Source: a virus. Taken from it: 64,000 nt of DNA. The notes beneath the pieces were generated by a model. That model searched no databases and was not told the DNA's origin. It saw only the letters and a list, made by a program, of their open reading frames with translations. Shown piece by piece: positions 54,857-63,188 of the stretch. The first letter of the stretch is position 1. Each line of letters starts with the position of its first letter. The stretch spans positions 1-64,000 of IMG/VR virus record IMGVR_UViG_3300012919_000005; one strand, given 5' to 3'. A program made the translations under genes and the position numbers.

Positions 54857-57122
54857 AGTAGCACTAATAGAAAGTAAACCATCAAAGACCGATTTTATTG
54901 GACACTTTGATAATTCATTTGAGTTTGATAGATATTCTTTAGCCTCTGACCCAAGTTTGAAGAAAGTATTAAAGAGAGATGTTGATATAGAAATAGACAT
55001 AGATAGTTATGATTGGATAATACTAATCGGGTCTGAATGTCTAAAGTTTTTTACTAATGTTACATCTATTATGGAGTATAGTGGTAAAGTGGTAGACAAA
55101 AAGTTTATCCCTGTCATAAATCCATCAATGCTTGCTTTTAAACCAGAAGTTAGAGACTTATGGGAAGACTCTAAAAGTAATATTCAAAAGTATGTATCTG
55201 GACAATTAAAAGTTGTGGAGATAGATGAAAGCATGGCATTTGGTATTACAGATAGTAGAGATTTATATGTATTCTTAGATGATGCATTAAATGATAGTGG
55301 AGAGTATATTGCACTCGACTCAGAAACAACAGGATTATACCCGCGTGACGGACACATGATTGGAATTAGTTTAAGCTTTGATGGAAAGAAAGGGGCATAC
55401 ATAGATTCCAACTGTATTGATGAAAGAGCAGAACACTTACTGCAACTACTCTTTGATAAGAAGATAGTAGTATTTCATAATGCAAAGTTTGATGTATCTT
55501 GGTTTGAGTATCATTTTAACTTTAAGTTTCCACGATTTGAAGATACTATGTTACAACACTACTTAATAGATGAAAACCCAGGCACACATGGACTAAAACA
55601 ATTATCACTAAAACATACTAAGTATGGAGACTATGAAAAACCAATGTATGATTGGATAGAACAATTTAGAAAATCACATGGTATTCTTAAAGCAGATTTT
55701 ACTTGGGATATGATTCCGTTTGATGTAATGAAAACATATGCTGCAATGGACGCAGTTTGTACCTACATCTTACACGGAAAATTTAAGAAAGCATTAGACA
55801 CTAATAAGAGACTAACTTGGGTATATGAAAATATTCTGAAACCTGGCTGTAGATTTCTTATAGATGCAGAAAATAATGGTGTCCCTTTTGATAAAAACAG
55901 ATTGTATAAATCACAACAACTTATGGGTGATGTGATAGAAGATGCTGCACATAAACTTGACGAGTATGACGCAGTACAAAAATATAAACAAGTTACAGGA
56001 GACTTTAATCCTAACTCAACAAAGCAGTTGAGAGAGTTATTATTTGACTATATTGGATTACAGCCTACTGGAAAGTTGACAGGAACAGGTGCACATTCTA
56101 CTGATGCAGAAAGTTTACAAAACTTAGCAGAAGAGCATGAGGTTCCACAACTCATTCTGAATGTAAGACAGAATGTAAAAATAAAAACAACTTACATTGA
56201 TAAAATTATACCTGCACTAGATAGAGATGGCAGATTAAGAACAAACTTTAATCTTCATGGTACAACATCAGGTCGTCTATCTTCTAGTGGTAAATTGAAT
56301 ATGCAACAACTACCTCGTGATAATCCGATAGTAAAAGGTTGTATGAAAGCAAAAGACGGAAATAAGATAGTTGCAATGGACTTAACAACTGCCGAAGTAT
56401 ATTGTGCAGCAGTTCTTGCAAAAGATGAAAATCTAAAAGATGTCTTTAGAAGTGGAGGAAACTTCCATAGTAATATTGCTAAGTTAGTATTTGGACTACC
56501 TTGTGAGGCAGACCAAGTTGCAGAACTCTATTCAATGGAAAGACAGGCAGCAAAAGCTGTTACTTTTGGTATAATGTATGGGGCTGGCCCACAGAAAATA
56601 AGCTGGCAAGTAACAAAAGATAGCGGTAAAGAGTTTACCGTAAGAGAAGCAAAAGAGGTAATTGATGACTACTTTAAACAGTTTTCGGGGTTACGAAGAT
56701 GGATTGATACCTCTCAGAACTTTATTCGTGATAACGGTTTTATCTACAGCCATTTTGGCAGAAAGAGAAGGTTACCGAATGTTGCCAGTAAAGACAAGGG
56801 TATTGCCTCACATGAGGTTCGCTCAGGGTTAAACTTTCTAGTTCAATCCGTAGCCTCCGATGTAAACTTATTAGGAGCGATTGATGCTCATAATGAAGTA
56901 AAACAAAAAGAAATCCCTGCAAAAATATTTGCACTAGTGCATGACTCAATTTTAGCAGAGGTTCAAGAAGACGCAGTAGATGAATACTGTGAAATATTAC
57001 AAAGAAATGTTCAAAAGGATAGAGGACTATCAATTATAGGTTGCCCTATTGGGTGTGACTTTGATATAGGTAATGACTATTCTTTTGGAAAGTTTAGTAA
57101 GAAATATGAGGATTTAGTATGA
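54849..57122 (+). CDS. polA: DNA polymerase I (family A) with 3'-5' exonuclease
   Basis: 757 aa. Exonuclease: DSETTG near residue 156, VFHNAKFDVSWF, YAAMDAVCTY. Polymerase: motif A DLTTAEVYCAA (usually DYSQIELR), O helix RQAAKAVTFGIMYG with Arg, Lys, Phe and Tyr in register (Phe at the E. coli 762 position), motif C LVHDSILAEV. No 5'-nuclease domain. N-terminal 120 residues are phage-specific. It is the replicative polymerase. Confidence 0.95.
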   Translation: MARVALIESKPSKTDFIGHFDNSFEFDRYSLASDPSLKKVLKRDVDIEIDIDSYDWIILIGSECLKFFTNVTSIMEYSGKVVDKKFIPVINPSMLAFKPEVRDLWEDSKSNIQKYVSGQLKVVEIDESMAFGITDSRDLYVFLDDALNDSGEYIALDSETTGLYPRDGHMIGISLSFDGKKGAYIDSNCIDERAEHLLQLLFDKKIVVFHNAKFDVSWFEYHFNFKFPRFEDTMLQHYLIDENPGTHGLKQLSLKHTKYGDYEKPMYDWIEQFRKSHGILKADFTWDMIPFDVMKTYAAMDAVCTYILHGKFKKALDTNKRLTWVYENILKPGCRFLIDAENNGVPFDKNRLYKSQQLMGDVIEDAAHKLDEYDAVQKYKQVTGDFNPNSTKQLRELLFDYIGLQPTGKLTGTGAHSTDAESLQNLAEEHEVPQLILNVRQNVKIKTTYIDKIIPALDRDGRLRTNFNLHGTTSGRLSSSGKLNMQQLPRDNPIVKGCMKAKDGNKIVAMDLTTAEVYCAAVLAKDENLKDVFRSGGNFHSNIAKLVFGLPCEADQVAELYSMERQAAKAVTFGIMYGAGPQKISWQVTKDSGKEFTVREAKEVIDDYFKQFSGLRRWIDTSQNFIRDNGFIYSHFGRKRRLPNVASKDKGIASHEVRSGLNFLVQSVASDVNLLGAIDAHNEVKQKEIPAKIFALVHDSILAEVQEDAVDEYCEILQRNVQKDRGLSIIGCPIGCDFDIGNDYSFGKFSKKYEDLV

Positions 57123-57502
57123 AAAAATTAATTTTTTGGATAGTAGATTGCTGGAGACTTGTTATGGATATGAGATATAATCCTCTAAGACATATAAAAG
57201 ACCCATCAATACAAATGTATTTCTATCTAGCACTCTTTATTATGTGGAGTGGTTACTTTTCTGTAGTAGCATGGACATGGTTAGCATGGGAAAACTATAG
57301 TGTAGTTGTATCAATTATTATACATATGGCTGTATTAGTTCCCCTATTTATTACTACTCAGATATTTGCAGAAGCAGAAAAGAATGGTTCCAAATGGTAT
57401 AGACAATACCGAACTGAACAAAGCATTGAAGCGATGAATCAAAGACTTAAACAAAGAAACTATGAAAAGCGTGTAAAATGGGATATAGATAGAGAAGCAT
57501 GA
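57119..57502 (+). CDS. Membrane protein of the cytochrome/DoxX cassette
   Basis: 127 aa; two membrane helices (FYLALFIMWSGYFSVVAWTW, VVVSIIIHMAVLVPLFITT) and a basic cytoplasmic tail. ATGA overlap with polA and with the cytochrome gene. No family recognised. Confidence 0.7.
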   Translation: MKKLIFWIVDCWRLVMDMRYNPLRHIKDPSIQMYFYLALFIMWSGYFSVVAWTWLAWENYSVVVSIIIHMAVLVPLFITTQIFAEAEKNGSKWYRQYRTEQSIEAMNQRLKQRNYEKRVKWDIDREA

Positions 57503-57948
57503 GAAACGAATCATTTTATTTAGTTATAGGTATATGTGGTTTTATGTATGGCATAATATCACATACTTACTCAAATCTAGAGTATAAAGGTTATGAAAGA
57601 AATACTGCATGTTATGGCGAATGTTATGAAAAATATGTAGAAGAAAATGGCACAGTAGTTGAACAACTACAAGCAAAACAAGCTGCAGCAGCAGAAGACC
57701 CTTTCTCTTCAATAAGAGGACTATGGGCAGGCTGTGCTGCTTGTCACGGACAAAATGGACAGGGTATGGGAATATTTCCTAAACTCGCAGGACAAAGTTC
57801 GGAGTATATAGTTGATAGACTTACAACTTATAAAAATAGAGGAGAAGTAGGAAACATGAGTTCTACAATGTGGGCTCAAGCAGGAATGTTATCTGAGCAA
57901 GATATGCAAACAATAGGTAACTTTATTGAGGAAACTATGAATGAATAG
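57499..57948 (+). CDS. Membrane-anchored c-type cytochrome
   Basis: 149 aa. Signal anchor (YLVIGICGFMYGIIS), a linker with Cys38 and Cys42, then a class I cytochrome domain with the heme motif Cys79-AA-Cys82-His83, FPKLAGQSSEYIVDRL and a Met-rich loop for the sixth ligand (NMSSTMW). Resembles c4/c553-type electron carriers of the periplasm; maturation needs host machinery. Overlaps the DoxX-like gene. Confidence 0.9.
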   Translation: MRNESFYLVIGICGFMYGIISHTYSNLEYKGYERNTACYGECYEKYVEENGTVVEQLQAKQAAAAEDPFSSIRGLWAGCAACHGQNGQGMGIFPKLAGQSSEYIVDRLTTYKNRGEVGNMSSTMWAQAGMLSEQDMQTIGNFIEETMNE

Positions 57949-58399
57949 ATTTAAAGCTCCACCAAATATAGCAACCTTCTTCTTAAGAATACCATTGTCG
58001 GCTATGTTTCTTCAGCAGGGACTAAGTAAGTTACCTGTTGATGGTACAGTTGCCGAAGCATGGGGATTGCCGTATATAGTATGGTGGTTTGTAACTTGGG
58101 GAGAGATTGGTGCTGCTGTAGGACTAATGGTAGGTGGACTAATAGGACTAATACCTTGGACAGCTAAGCATTTCTTCTTAGCAAGAATAGGTAGACACCA
58201 CCCTAATTTTAAGTTGATAACTGAAGAGTTAGGAGACTTAATTACAAGATTTAGTGGTATTACAATGACTTGTATAGCTACTGGGGTCATTTGGATTCTC
58301 AGTCCTGCAAGTCTATGGGACGTAATTTATAATGACTATTTACATATAAGTTTATATGTTGGTGGTCTTTATTTCGCATTAAGAGGAAATGTAAGATGA
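57941..58399 (+). CDS. DoxX-like membrane protein
   Basis: 152 aa, four hydrophobic segments. FFLRIPLSAMFLQQGLSKLP, then WGEIGAAVGLMVGGLIGL, follow the DoxX family (quinol-oxidase-linked or oxidoreductase-associated). With the cytochrome it suggests an electron-transfer cassette. Confidence 0.75.
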   Translation: MNRFKAPPNIATFFLRIPLSAMFLQQGLSKLPVDGTVAEAWGLPYIVWWFVTWGEIGAAVGLMVGGLIGLIPWTAKHFFLARIGRHHPNFKLITEELGDLITRFSGITMTCIATGVIWILSPASLWDVIYNDYLHISLYVGGLYFALRGNVR

Positions 58400-58605
58400 A
58401 GAAAAGAGGATATGAAGAACAACTACAGTTTAATTTACATAAACCAAGAGACGCAACTCCTAAAGAGTTTGAAGATTGGTATAAAGATGAATTAGAGCCT
58501 TGGGGAGAAAAGCAACTATCCATAGTATTTGTTATGGCACTAGTACAGTTTTCCGCATTGGCTTTTATGATGCTTTCTTTCTTTGTCATAGGGAGAGGAC
58601 TATGA
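58396..58605 (+). CDS. Small membrane protein
   Basis: 69 aa: acidic soluble start (TPKEFEDWYKDELEPWGEK), one C-terminal helix (SIVFVMALVQFSALAFMMLS). ATGA overlaps on both sides; part of the same cassette. Confidence 0.65.
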   Translation: MKKRGYEEQLQFNLHKPRDATPKEFEDWYKDELEPWGEKQLSIVFVMALVQFSALAFMMLSFFVIGRGL

Positions 58606-59096
58606 TATATGATGAAATACAGTTTCCAATCTATGTTGTCGGCACAGAAGATGTTGACTTAATTGATGGCTTGCTTGTGGCAGATGGACAAGTTATTGAT
58701 GATAAAAATATGCCTGGCAATAATCTTGCTATGCGTAGACTCCAGACGCCAATGAAGAGTATTTATCCTCTAAGATTTATGATAGATACAATTCCAGATT
58801 TGATACGGCATAGAGGCAAGAGTTATATTGATAGTAATGGACAATACTTCTTACTAGAGAAAACAAAGACTGCCTCTATCAAGTATCATAAAATAGGTAA
58901 ATTAGAGGGCAAGGGTAACGCAGCGTTAGTTTGGTGTTTAAAAAGTGACGGAATAGATATACCCTTTCCATTCGTTTGTAAAAGACCGCCAAAGTTAGAA
59001 GAAACTTGGGCAGGAATACTGTATAGAAATGGACTTCCATGGGAATTGTGGGAGTTTGCTACAGAGAAAAAGAGAGACACATGGCGAAAAATTTAA
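58602..59096 (+). CDS. Conserved hypothetical protein
   Basis: 164 aa from the ATG at 58602; a longer frame overlaps the membrane gene. FPIYVVGTEDVDLIDGLLVA, PMKSIYPLRFMID, KYHKIGKLEGKGNAALVW. No domain recognised. Confidence 0.7.
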   Translation: MIYDEIQFPIYVVGTEDVDLIDGLLVADGQVIDDKNMPGNNLAMRRLQTPMKSIYPLRFMIDTIPDLIRHRGKSYIDSNGQYFLLEKTKTASIKYHKIGKLEGKGNAALVWCLKSDGIDIPFPFVCKRPPKLEETWAGILYRNGLPWELWEFATEKKRDTWRKI

Positions 59097-59317
59097 TAGA
59101 AGATTTAACAGGTGGACTTTGTCTAGTAAAGTTTCAAAGTCTAAAGAGAGGTGGAGAAAGGGAAATGGAAATGACTCTTGACCCAGAACAAATACCAAAT
59201 CATTTTGTAATGAATCAACGAGATGATAGTGATAAAATTTTAATGTATAACACTACTTTTGAAAAATGGGAAGATATACAACAGGACACAATAATAGAAT
59301 GGACAAAGCTGTACTAG
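59081..59317 (+). CDS. DUF2693-like small protein
   Basis: 78 aa from the ATG at 59081. IEDLTGGLCLVKFQSLKRG then EMEMTLDPEQIPNH match the short SH3-like DUF2693 pattern of phages. Followed by the helicase in an overlapping frame. Confidence 0.65.
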   Translation: MAKNLIEDLTGGLCLVKFQSLKRGGEREMEMTLDPEQIPNHFVMNQRDDSDKILMYNTTFEKWEDIQQDTIIEWTKLY

Positions 59318-60582
59318 CAAATAGAGTATTTATGGAAGTTCCTGCCGATGTTCGTGAGAAAATCGACAGAGAATTAACATATGCTATACCGCCAAGAAAT
59401 CCACAAGATCCGCCTTTCATGATAAAAAACATGGGGTATATTCGTGGGGGATTAATTTCCATACCAATTGGAAGATTGGATTTAATCCCAAGTAATTACA
59501 CGATAGTTGATATGCGAGTAAACAAACCAATCGACTTTCCTGATTTTGCGTTCACTTTACGAGAATCGCAACAAAAGGTTTATGACGAAGTGCAAGACTG
59601 TGCAATAATAAACGCATGGGTTAGCTGGGGAAAGACTTTTACAGGTTTAGCAATCGCATCAAAACTAAAACAAAAAACATTAGTAGTTGTCCACACAATT
59701 GCACTAAGAAATCAGTGGGCAAAAGAAGTAGAAAAAGTCTTTGGATTTACGCCAGGAATTATTGGAAGTGGAAAGTTTGAAACTGATACTCCGATAGTGA
59801 TTGGAAATATACAAAGTCTTTATCGTAAAGTTGATGAAATAAAAAAGGAGTTCGGGACAGTCATACTTGACGAGATGCATCACATCTCAAGCCCGACATT
59901 TAGTAGAATTATCGACAAATTACATTGTCGATATAAAATAGGACTTACAGGAACATTGGAGAGAAAAGATGGAAAGCATGTAGTATTTCGAGATTATTTC
60001 GGACAGCATGTACTAAAACCACCAAAAGAGAACTTCATGACTCCTGTAATTGACATAATTGAGTCAGATGTGCGCTTCCTCGATGGGAATCGCGTACCTT
60101 GGGCAAATAGAATAAACCATTTAGTTTCGCAAGAAGAGTATTTACATAGTGTGGCAATGATTGCTTCGGGCTATGCTGCAAAGGGACACAAAGTTCTGGT
60201 AGTAAGTGACCGAGTATCCCTGCTAAAGACTTGCGCGAGACTAAGTGGAGAGGCTGCCGTCTGCATTACAGGTGAGCTAGACCAAGAACAGAGAGAAAGT
60301 CTTTTAGAAAGTGTACAAACTTCTAAAGATATTCTCTATGGCACACAAGCGATATTTTCGGAGGGCATCTCACTTAATGCTCTGAGTTGTCTAGTTTTGG
60401 CTACACCTATTAATAACGACCCTTTACTTACGCAGTTAATCGGCAGAATCGTTCGAAAGCAAGAAGGAAAGAAACAGCCTGTTGTTGTAGACATACACCT
60501 AAAAGGTAAAACGGCTACAAGACAGGCGAAGGCTCGATATGGCTTTTACATGAAACAGGGCTATGAGATACGAATTTTATAG
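59299..60582 (+). CDS. SF2 helicase, UvsW-like
   Basis: About 427 aa. Walker A variant WVSWGKTFTGLA, DExH box VILDEMHH, motif III GLTGTLERKDG, and the C-terminal lobe with VLVVSDRV, SEGISLNAL and QLIGRIVRKQ (motif VI). UvsW-type helicases remodel recombination forks. No ribosome site is clear, so translation may be coupled to the previous gene. Confidence 0.9.
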   Translation: MDKAVLANRVFMEVPADVREKIDRELTYAIPPRNPQDPPFMIKNMGYIRGGLISIPIGRLDLIPSNYTIVDMRVNKPIDFPDFAFTLRESQQKVYDEVQDCAIINAWVSWGKTFTGLAIASKLKQKTLVVVHTIALRNQWAKEVEKVFGFTPGIIGSGKFETDTPIVIGNIQSLYRKVDEIKKEFGTVILDEMHHISSPTFSRIIDKLHCRYKIGLTGTLERKDGKHVVFRDYFGQHVLKPPKENFMTPVIDIIESDVRFLDGNRVPWANRINHLVSQEEYLHSVAMIASGYAAKGHKVLVVSDRVSLLKTCARLSGEAAVCITGELDQEQRESLLESVQTSKDILYGTQAIFSEGISLNALSCLVLATPINNDPLLTQLIGRIVRKQEGKKQPVVVDIHLKGKTATRQAKARYGFYMKQGYEIRIL

Positions 60583-60615
60583 TCTAGGTAACAAAGTAGG
60601 TCAGAAAAATAATGC

Positions 60616-60644
60616 TTGACACAAGTTCAAATTTTTGTTATAAT
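60616..60644 (+). promoter_or_regulatory. Rightward sigma70 promoter
   Basis: TTGACA, 17 bp, TATAAT. The ATG at 60647 lies only two bases after the -10, so this promoter cannot transcribe it fully. Confidence 0.88.
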
Positions 60645-60646
60645 AT

Positions 60647-61057
60647 ATGATATTGTATAATTGGAAAAAGATTCTAAAAGAGACAAACGGTAGTGTAAAA
60701 GATGTCATGGTCATTCTTGACATTTTAACTCACAGAATACCGCCATCAAATTACTACGACCCCAAGTTCAAATTCTGGACGAAAAAATGGGGTGGGCGTA
60801 GTTATCTCTTGAATCCACAAGCATTATTTATACAACGGAATTTATATTCCGATAGAGAGATTGTGGAATATGCTGGTGTCGCTTCATTCCGCAACTATAA
60901 CAATTATGTTAGAACAAAAGACACCACACTGGACCTCATTATGTACCCACTTAGTGAGGATATAATAACAAATAATAGATTACTTTGGATTGAAAATGAT
61001 AAGATACATTTTAAGTTCGAAGAAATCACAGACCTAAAGGAATTAAAATGGCAATAA
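60647..61057 (+). CDS. Conserved marine-phage protein
   Basis: 136 aa from the ATG at 60647, or 134 aa from a TTG at 60653 if the mRNA begins at the promoter above. YNWKKILKETNGSVKDVMVIL and EIVEYAGVASFRNY are, from memory, conserved in marine T4-like phages. Function unknown; just before the SSB candidate. Confidence 0.72.
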   Translation: MILYNWKKILKETNGSVKDVMVILDILTHRIPPSNYYDPKFKFWTKKWGGRSYLLNPQALFIQRNLYSDREIVEYAGVASFRNYNNYVRTKDTTLDLIMYPLSEDIITNNRLLWIENDKIHFKFEEITDLKELKWQ

Positions 61058-61680
61058 AATTTAATCAAACTAAAGGCGAAGCAAGAAAAGAGAAACTTGA
61101 CTCTTATGTATACACAGGAAAAGAAGACCACCATGTAAGACTAGTGGGCGACTTACTTCCAAGATATGTATACTGGGTAAAAGGTGAGAACGGTAAAAAT
61201 ATACCTATGGAATGTCTTGCTTTCGATAGAAACACAGAAACATTTAACAATGCTGAGAAAGACCATGTTCAATCATACTTTCCTGATTTAAAATGTGGCT
61301 GGTCATACGCTATACAATGTATAGATTACGGCGACAACAAAGTAAAAATCTTCAACCTAAAGAAGAAGTTATTCGAACAACTTACTGTCGCTATGGAAGA
61401 CTTAGGTGACCCAACAGATTTTGAGACTGGTTGGGACGTTTTCTTCAAAAGAAAGAAAACAGGGCCAAATGCTTACAATGTTGAGTATCAACTACAAGCA
61501 TTAAAATGTAAAGTAAGACCGTTAAACGAAGATGAGTTATCATTAGTTGAAAACTTAAAATCTATGGACGAAGTATTACCAAGACCTACACCTGAAATTC
61601 AATTGGATTTACTCAAAAAGATAACACAAGCTGATGATGATATGGACGATTCTGTATCTGACGAGTTTGATGTTGCGTAG
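61048..61680 (+). CDS. Single-stranded DNA-binding protein candidate
   Basis: 210 aa. Beta-rich core (DHHVRLVGDLLPRYVYWVK, GWSYAIQCIDYGDNKVKIF) and an acidic C-terminus ending DDDMDDSVSDEFDVA, the type of tail SSBs use to recruit partners. Sits among replication genes. No diagnostic motif, so the call rests on layout and context. Confidence 0.65.
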   Translation: MAIKFNQTKGEARKEKLDSYVYTGKEDHHVRLVGDLLPRYVYWVKGENGKNIPMECLAFDRNTETFNNAEKDHVQSYFPDLKCGWSYAIQCIDYGDNKVKIFNLKKKLFEQLTVAMEDLGDPTDFETGWDVFFKRKKTGPNAYNVEYQLQALKCKVRPLNEDELSLVENLKSMDEVLPRPTPEIQLDLLKKITQADDDMDDSVSDEFDVA

Positions 61681-61689
61681 GAGACTGAT

Positions 61690-62229
61690 ATGATTGGAGT
61701 TGGAGAAAAATTTCCCGAGTTCGAAATGAATGGAGTAATCGGTAGTGGCGGTAATGCAGATTTACCTGACCATGACTTCTGTACTGTAAACAGTTGGGGG
61801 TTGACAGATTGGTCTATCATTTATTTTTATCCAAAAGATTTTACATTTATCTGTCCAACAGAAATTGTAGCTATGGATAAGTTAATGAACGAAACAACTG
61901 ACATCATTGGTGTTAGTGGAGATAATGAATACTGCAAATTTGCATGGAGAACAGCAGATGAACACCATGACTTATATGCGGTAGAACACGTCTTAGCTGC
62001 AGACTGTGGTCTTAAGTTAGCTTCAGAACTAGGAATAGTAAATGAAGACGAAGGAGTTTGCTACAGAGCAACTTACATACTTGACCCAGAAGGAATCATA
62101 AGACATGTATCAGTCAACGAACTTGACACAGGAAGAAATGCGGAAGAGATTAGAAGAACTCTTAAAGCACTTAAAGCTGGTGGACTCACTGGTTGTGCAT
62201 GGGAAGAAGGAGATGATTTCGTAGCATGA
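61690..62229 (+). CDS. Peroxiredoxin (AhpC/TSA family)
   Basis: 179 aa. FPEFEMNGV start, peroxidatic Cys in DFTFICPTE (about residue 55), VSGDNEYCKFAWR, DPEGIIRHVSVN and a late GCAWE that may hold a resolving Cys. Reduces hydrogen peroxide and organic peroxides. Follows SSB after a few bases and overlaps the nuclease gene. Confidence 0.94.
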   Translation: MIGVGEKFPEFEMNGVIGSGGNADLPDHDFCTVNSWGLTDWSIIYFYPKDFTFICPTEIVAMDKLMNETTDIIGVSGDNEYCKFAWRTADEHHDLYAVEHVLAADCGLKLASELGIVNEDEGVCYRATYILDPEGIIRHVSVNELDTGRNAEEIRRTLKALKAGGLTGCAWEEGDDFVA

Positions 62230-63188
62230 TTCTATTTACTGCAGATTGGCATATAAAACTAGGGCAAAAGAATGTACCGATGGAATGGGCTTGTAGTAGA
62301 TACAAGCTATTCTTCGACCAAATCTATGACTTAGAGAAGAATGTTAATCTGCATATCATTGGTGGGGACTTATTCGACCGAGTCCCCTCAATGGACGAGT
62401 TAACGCTCTACTTTGATTTTGTAAAAGGTGTTACTGTGGAAACTATTATATTTGATGGTAACCATGAAGCAACTCGTAAAAACAGAACATTTTTTACAAA
62501 CTTAAAAAGAGTTACAGAAGAACTCAATCCTTTAGTACAAGTTGTAGATACTACATGGTACTTAGGAACGGAAGGCAAAGCTGCAATATTACCGTATGCT
62601 GAACTTCACAAGAAAAACAGTATAGAATCTATAGATGATACTGTAGAGTATTTATTTACTCACGTTCGTGGAGAGATACCTCCCCATGTAACACCCGAAG
62701 TAGATTTAGAAAGATTTGACAAGTTTAAACTTGTTTTTGCAGGAGACTTACATGCACATGAGAACACTCAGAGAAACATTGTCTATCCTGGAAGTCCAAT
62801 GTCTACTTCGTTTCATAGAAATGAAATCAAGACTGGTTATCTCTTAATTGATGATGACTGGTCTTGGACATGGCATAAGTTTGACATGCCACAGCTTTAT
62901 CGAAAGACTGTGACAGACCCAGCAGACATGATACCTACAGATTTTCATCATACAATATATGAAATAGAAGGAGATGTTACTGACTTAGCAAACATTAAAA
63001 ATTCAGAGTTGCTGGATAAAAAATTATTAAAAAAGACAAGTGAATCTACTCTTGCTCTACTAAAAGAAATGAGTATAGAAGAAGAACTTGCACTATACTT
63101 TACAGAAGTATTGAATTTAGAAAAAGATAAAATAAGCAAAATTATAGGAGTATTTAGTGATTATTCTAAAGAAGTTGACATGGAGTAA
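62226..63188 (+). CDS. Recombination nuclease, gp47/SbcD-like
   Basis: 320 aa. Calcineurin-type phosphoesterase motifs: FTADWHIKLG, GGDLFDRVP, DGNHEATRKN, FAGDLHAHEN. Works with gp46/SbcC to resect DNA ends. Next gene starts within its 3' end. Confidence 0.93.
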   Translation: MILFTADWHIKLGQKNVPMEWACSRYKLFFDQIYDLEKNVNLHIIGGDLFDRVPSMDELTLYFDFVKGVTVETIIFDGNHEATRKNRTFFTNLKRVTEELNPLVQVVDTTWYLGTEGKAAILPYAELHKKNSIESIDDTVEYLFTHVRGEIPPHVTPEVDLERFDKFKLVFAGDLHAHENTQRNIVYPGSPMSTSFHRNEIKTGYLLIDDDWSWTWHKFDMPQLYRKTVTDPADMIPTDFHHTIYEIEGDVTDLANIKNSELLDKKLLKKTSESTLALLKEMSIEEELALYFTEVLNLEKDKISKIIGVFSDYSKEVDME

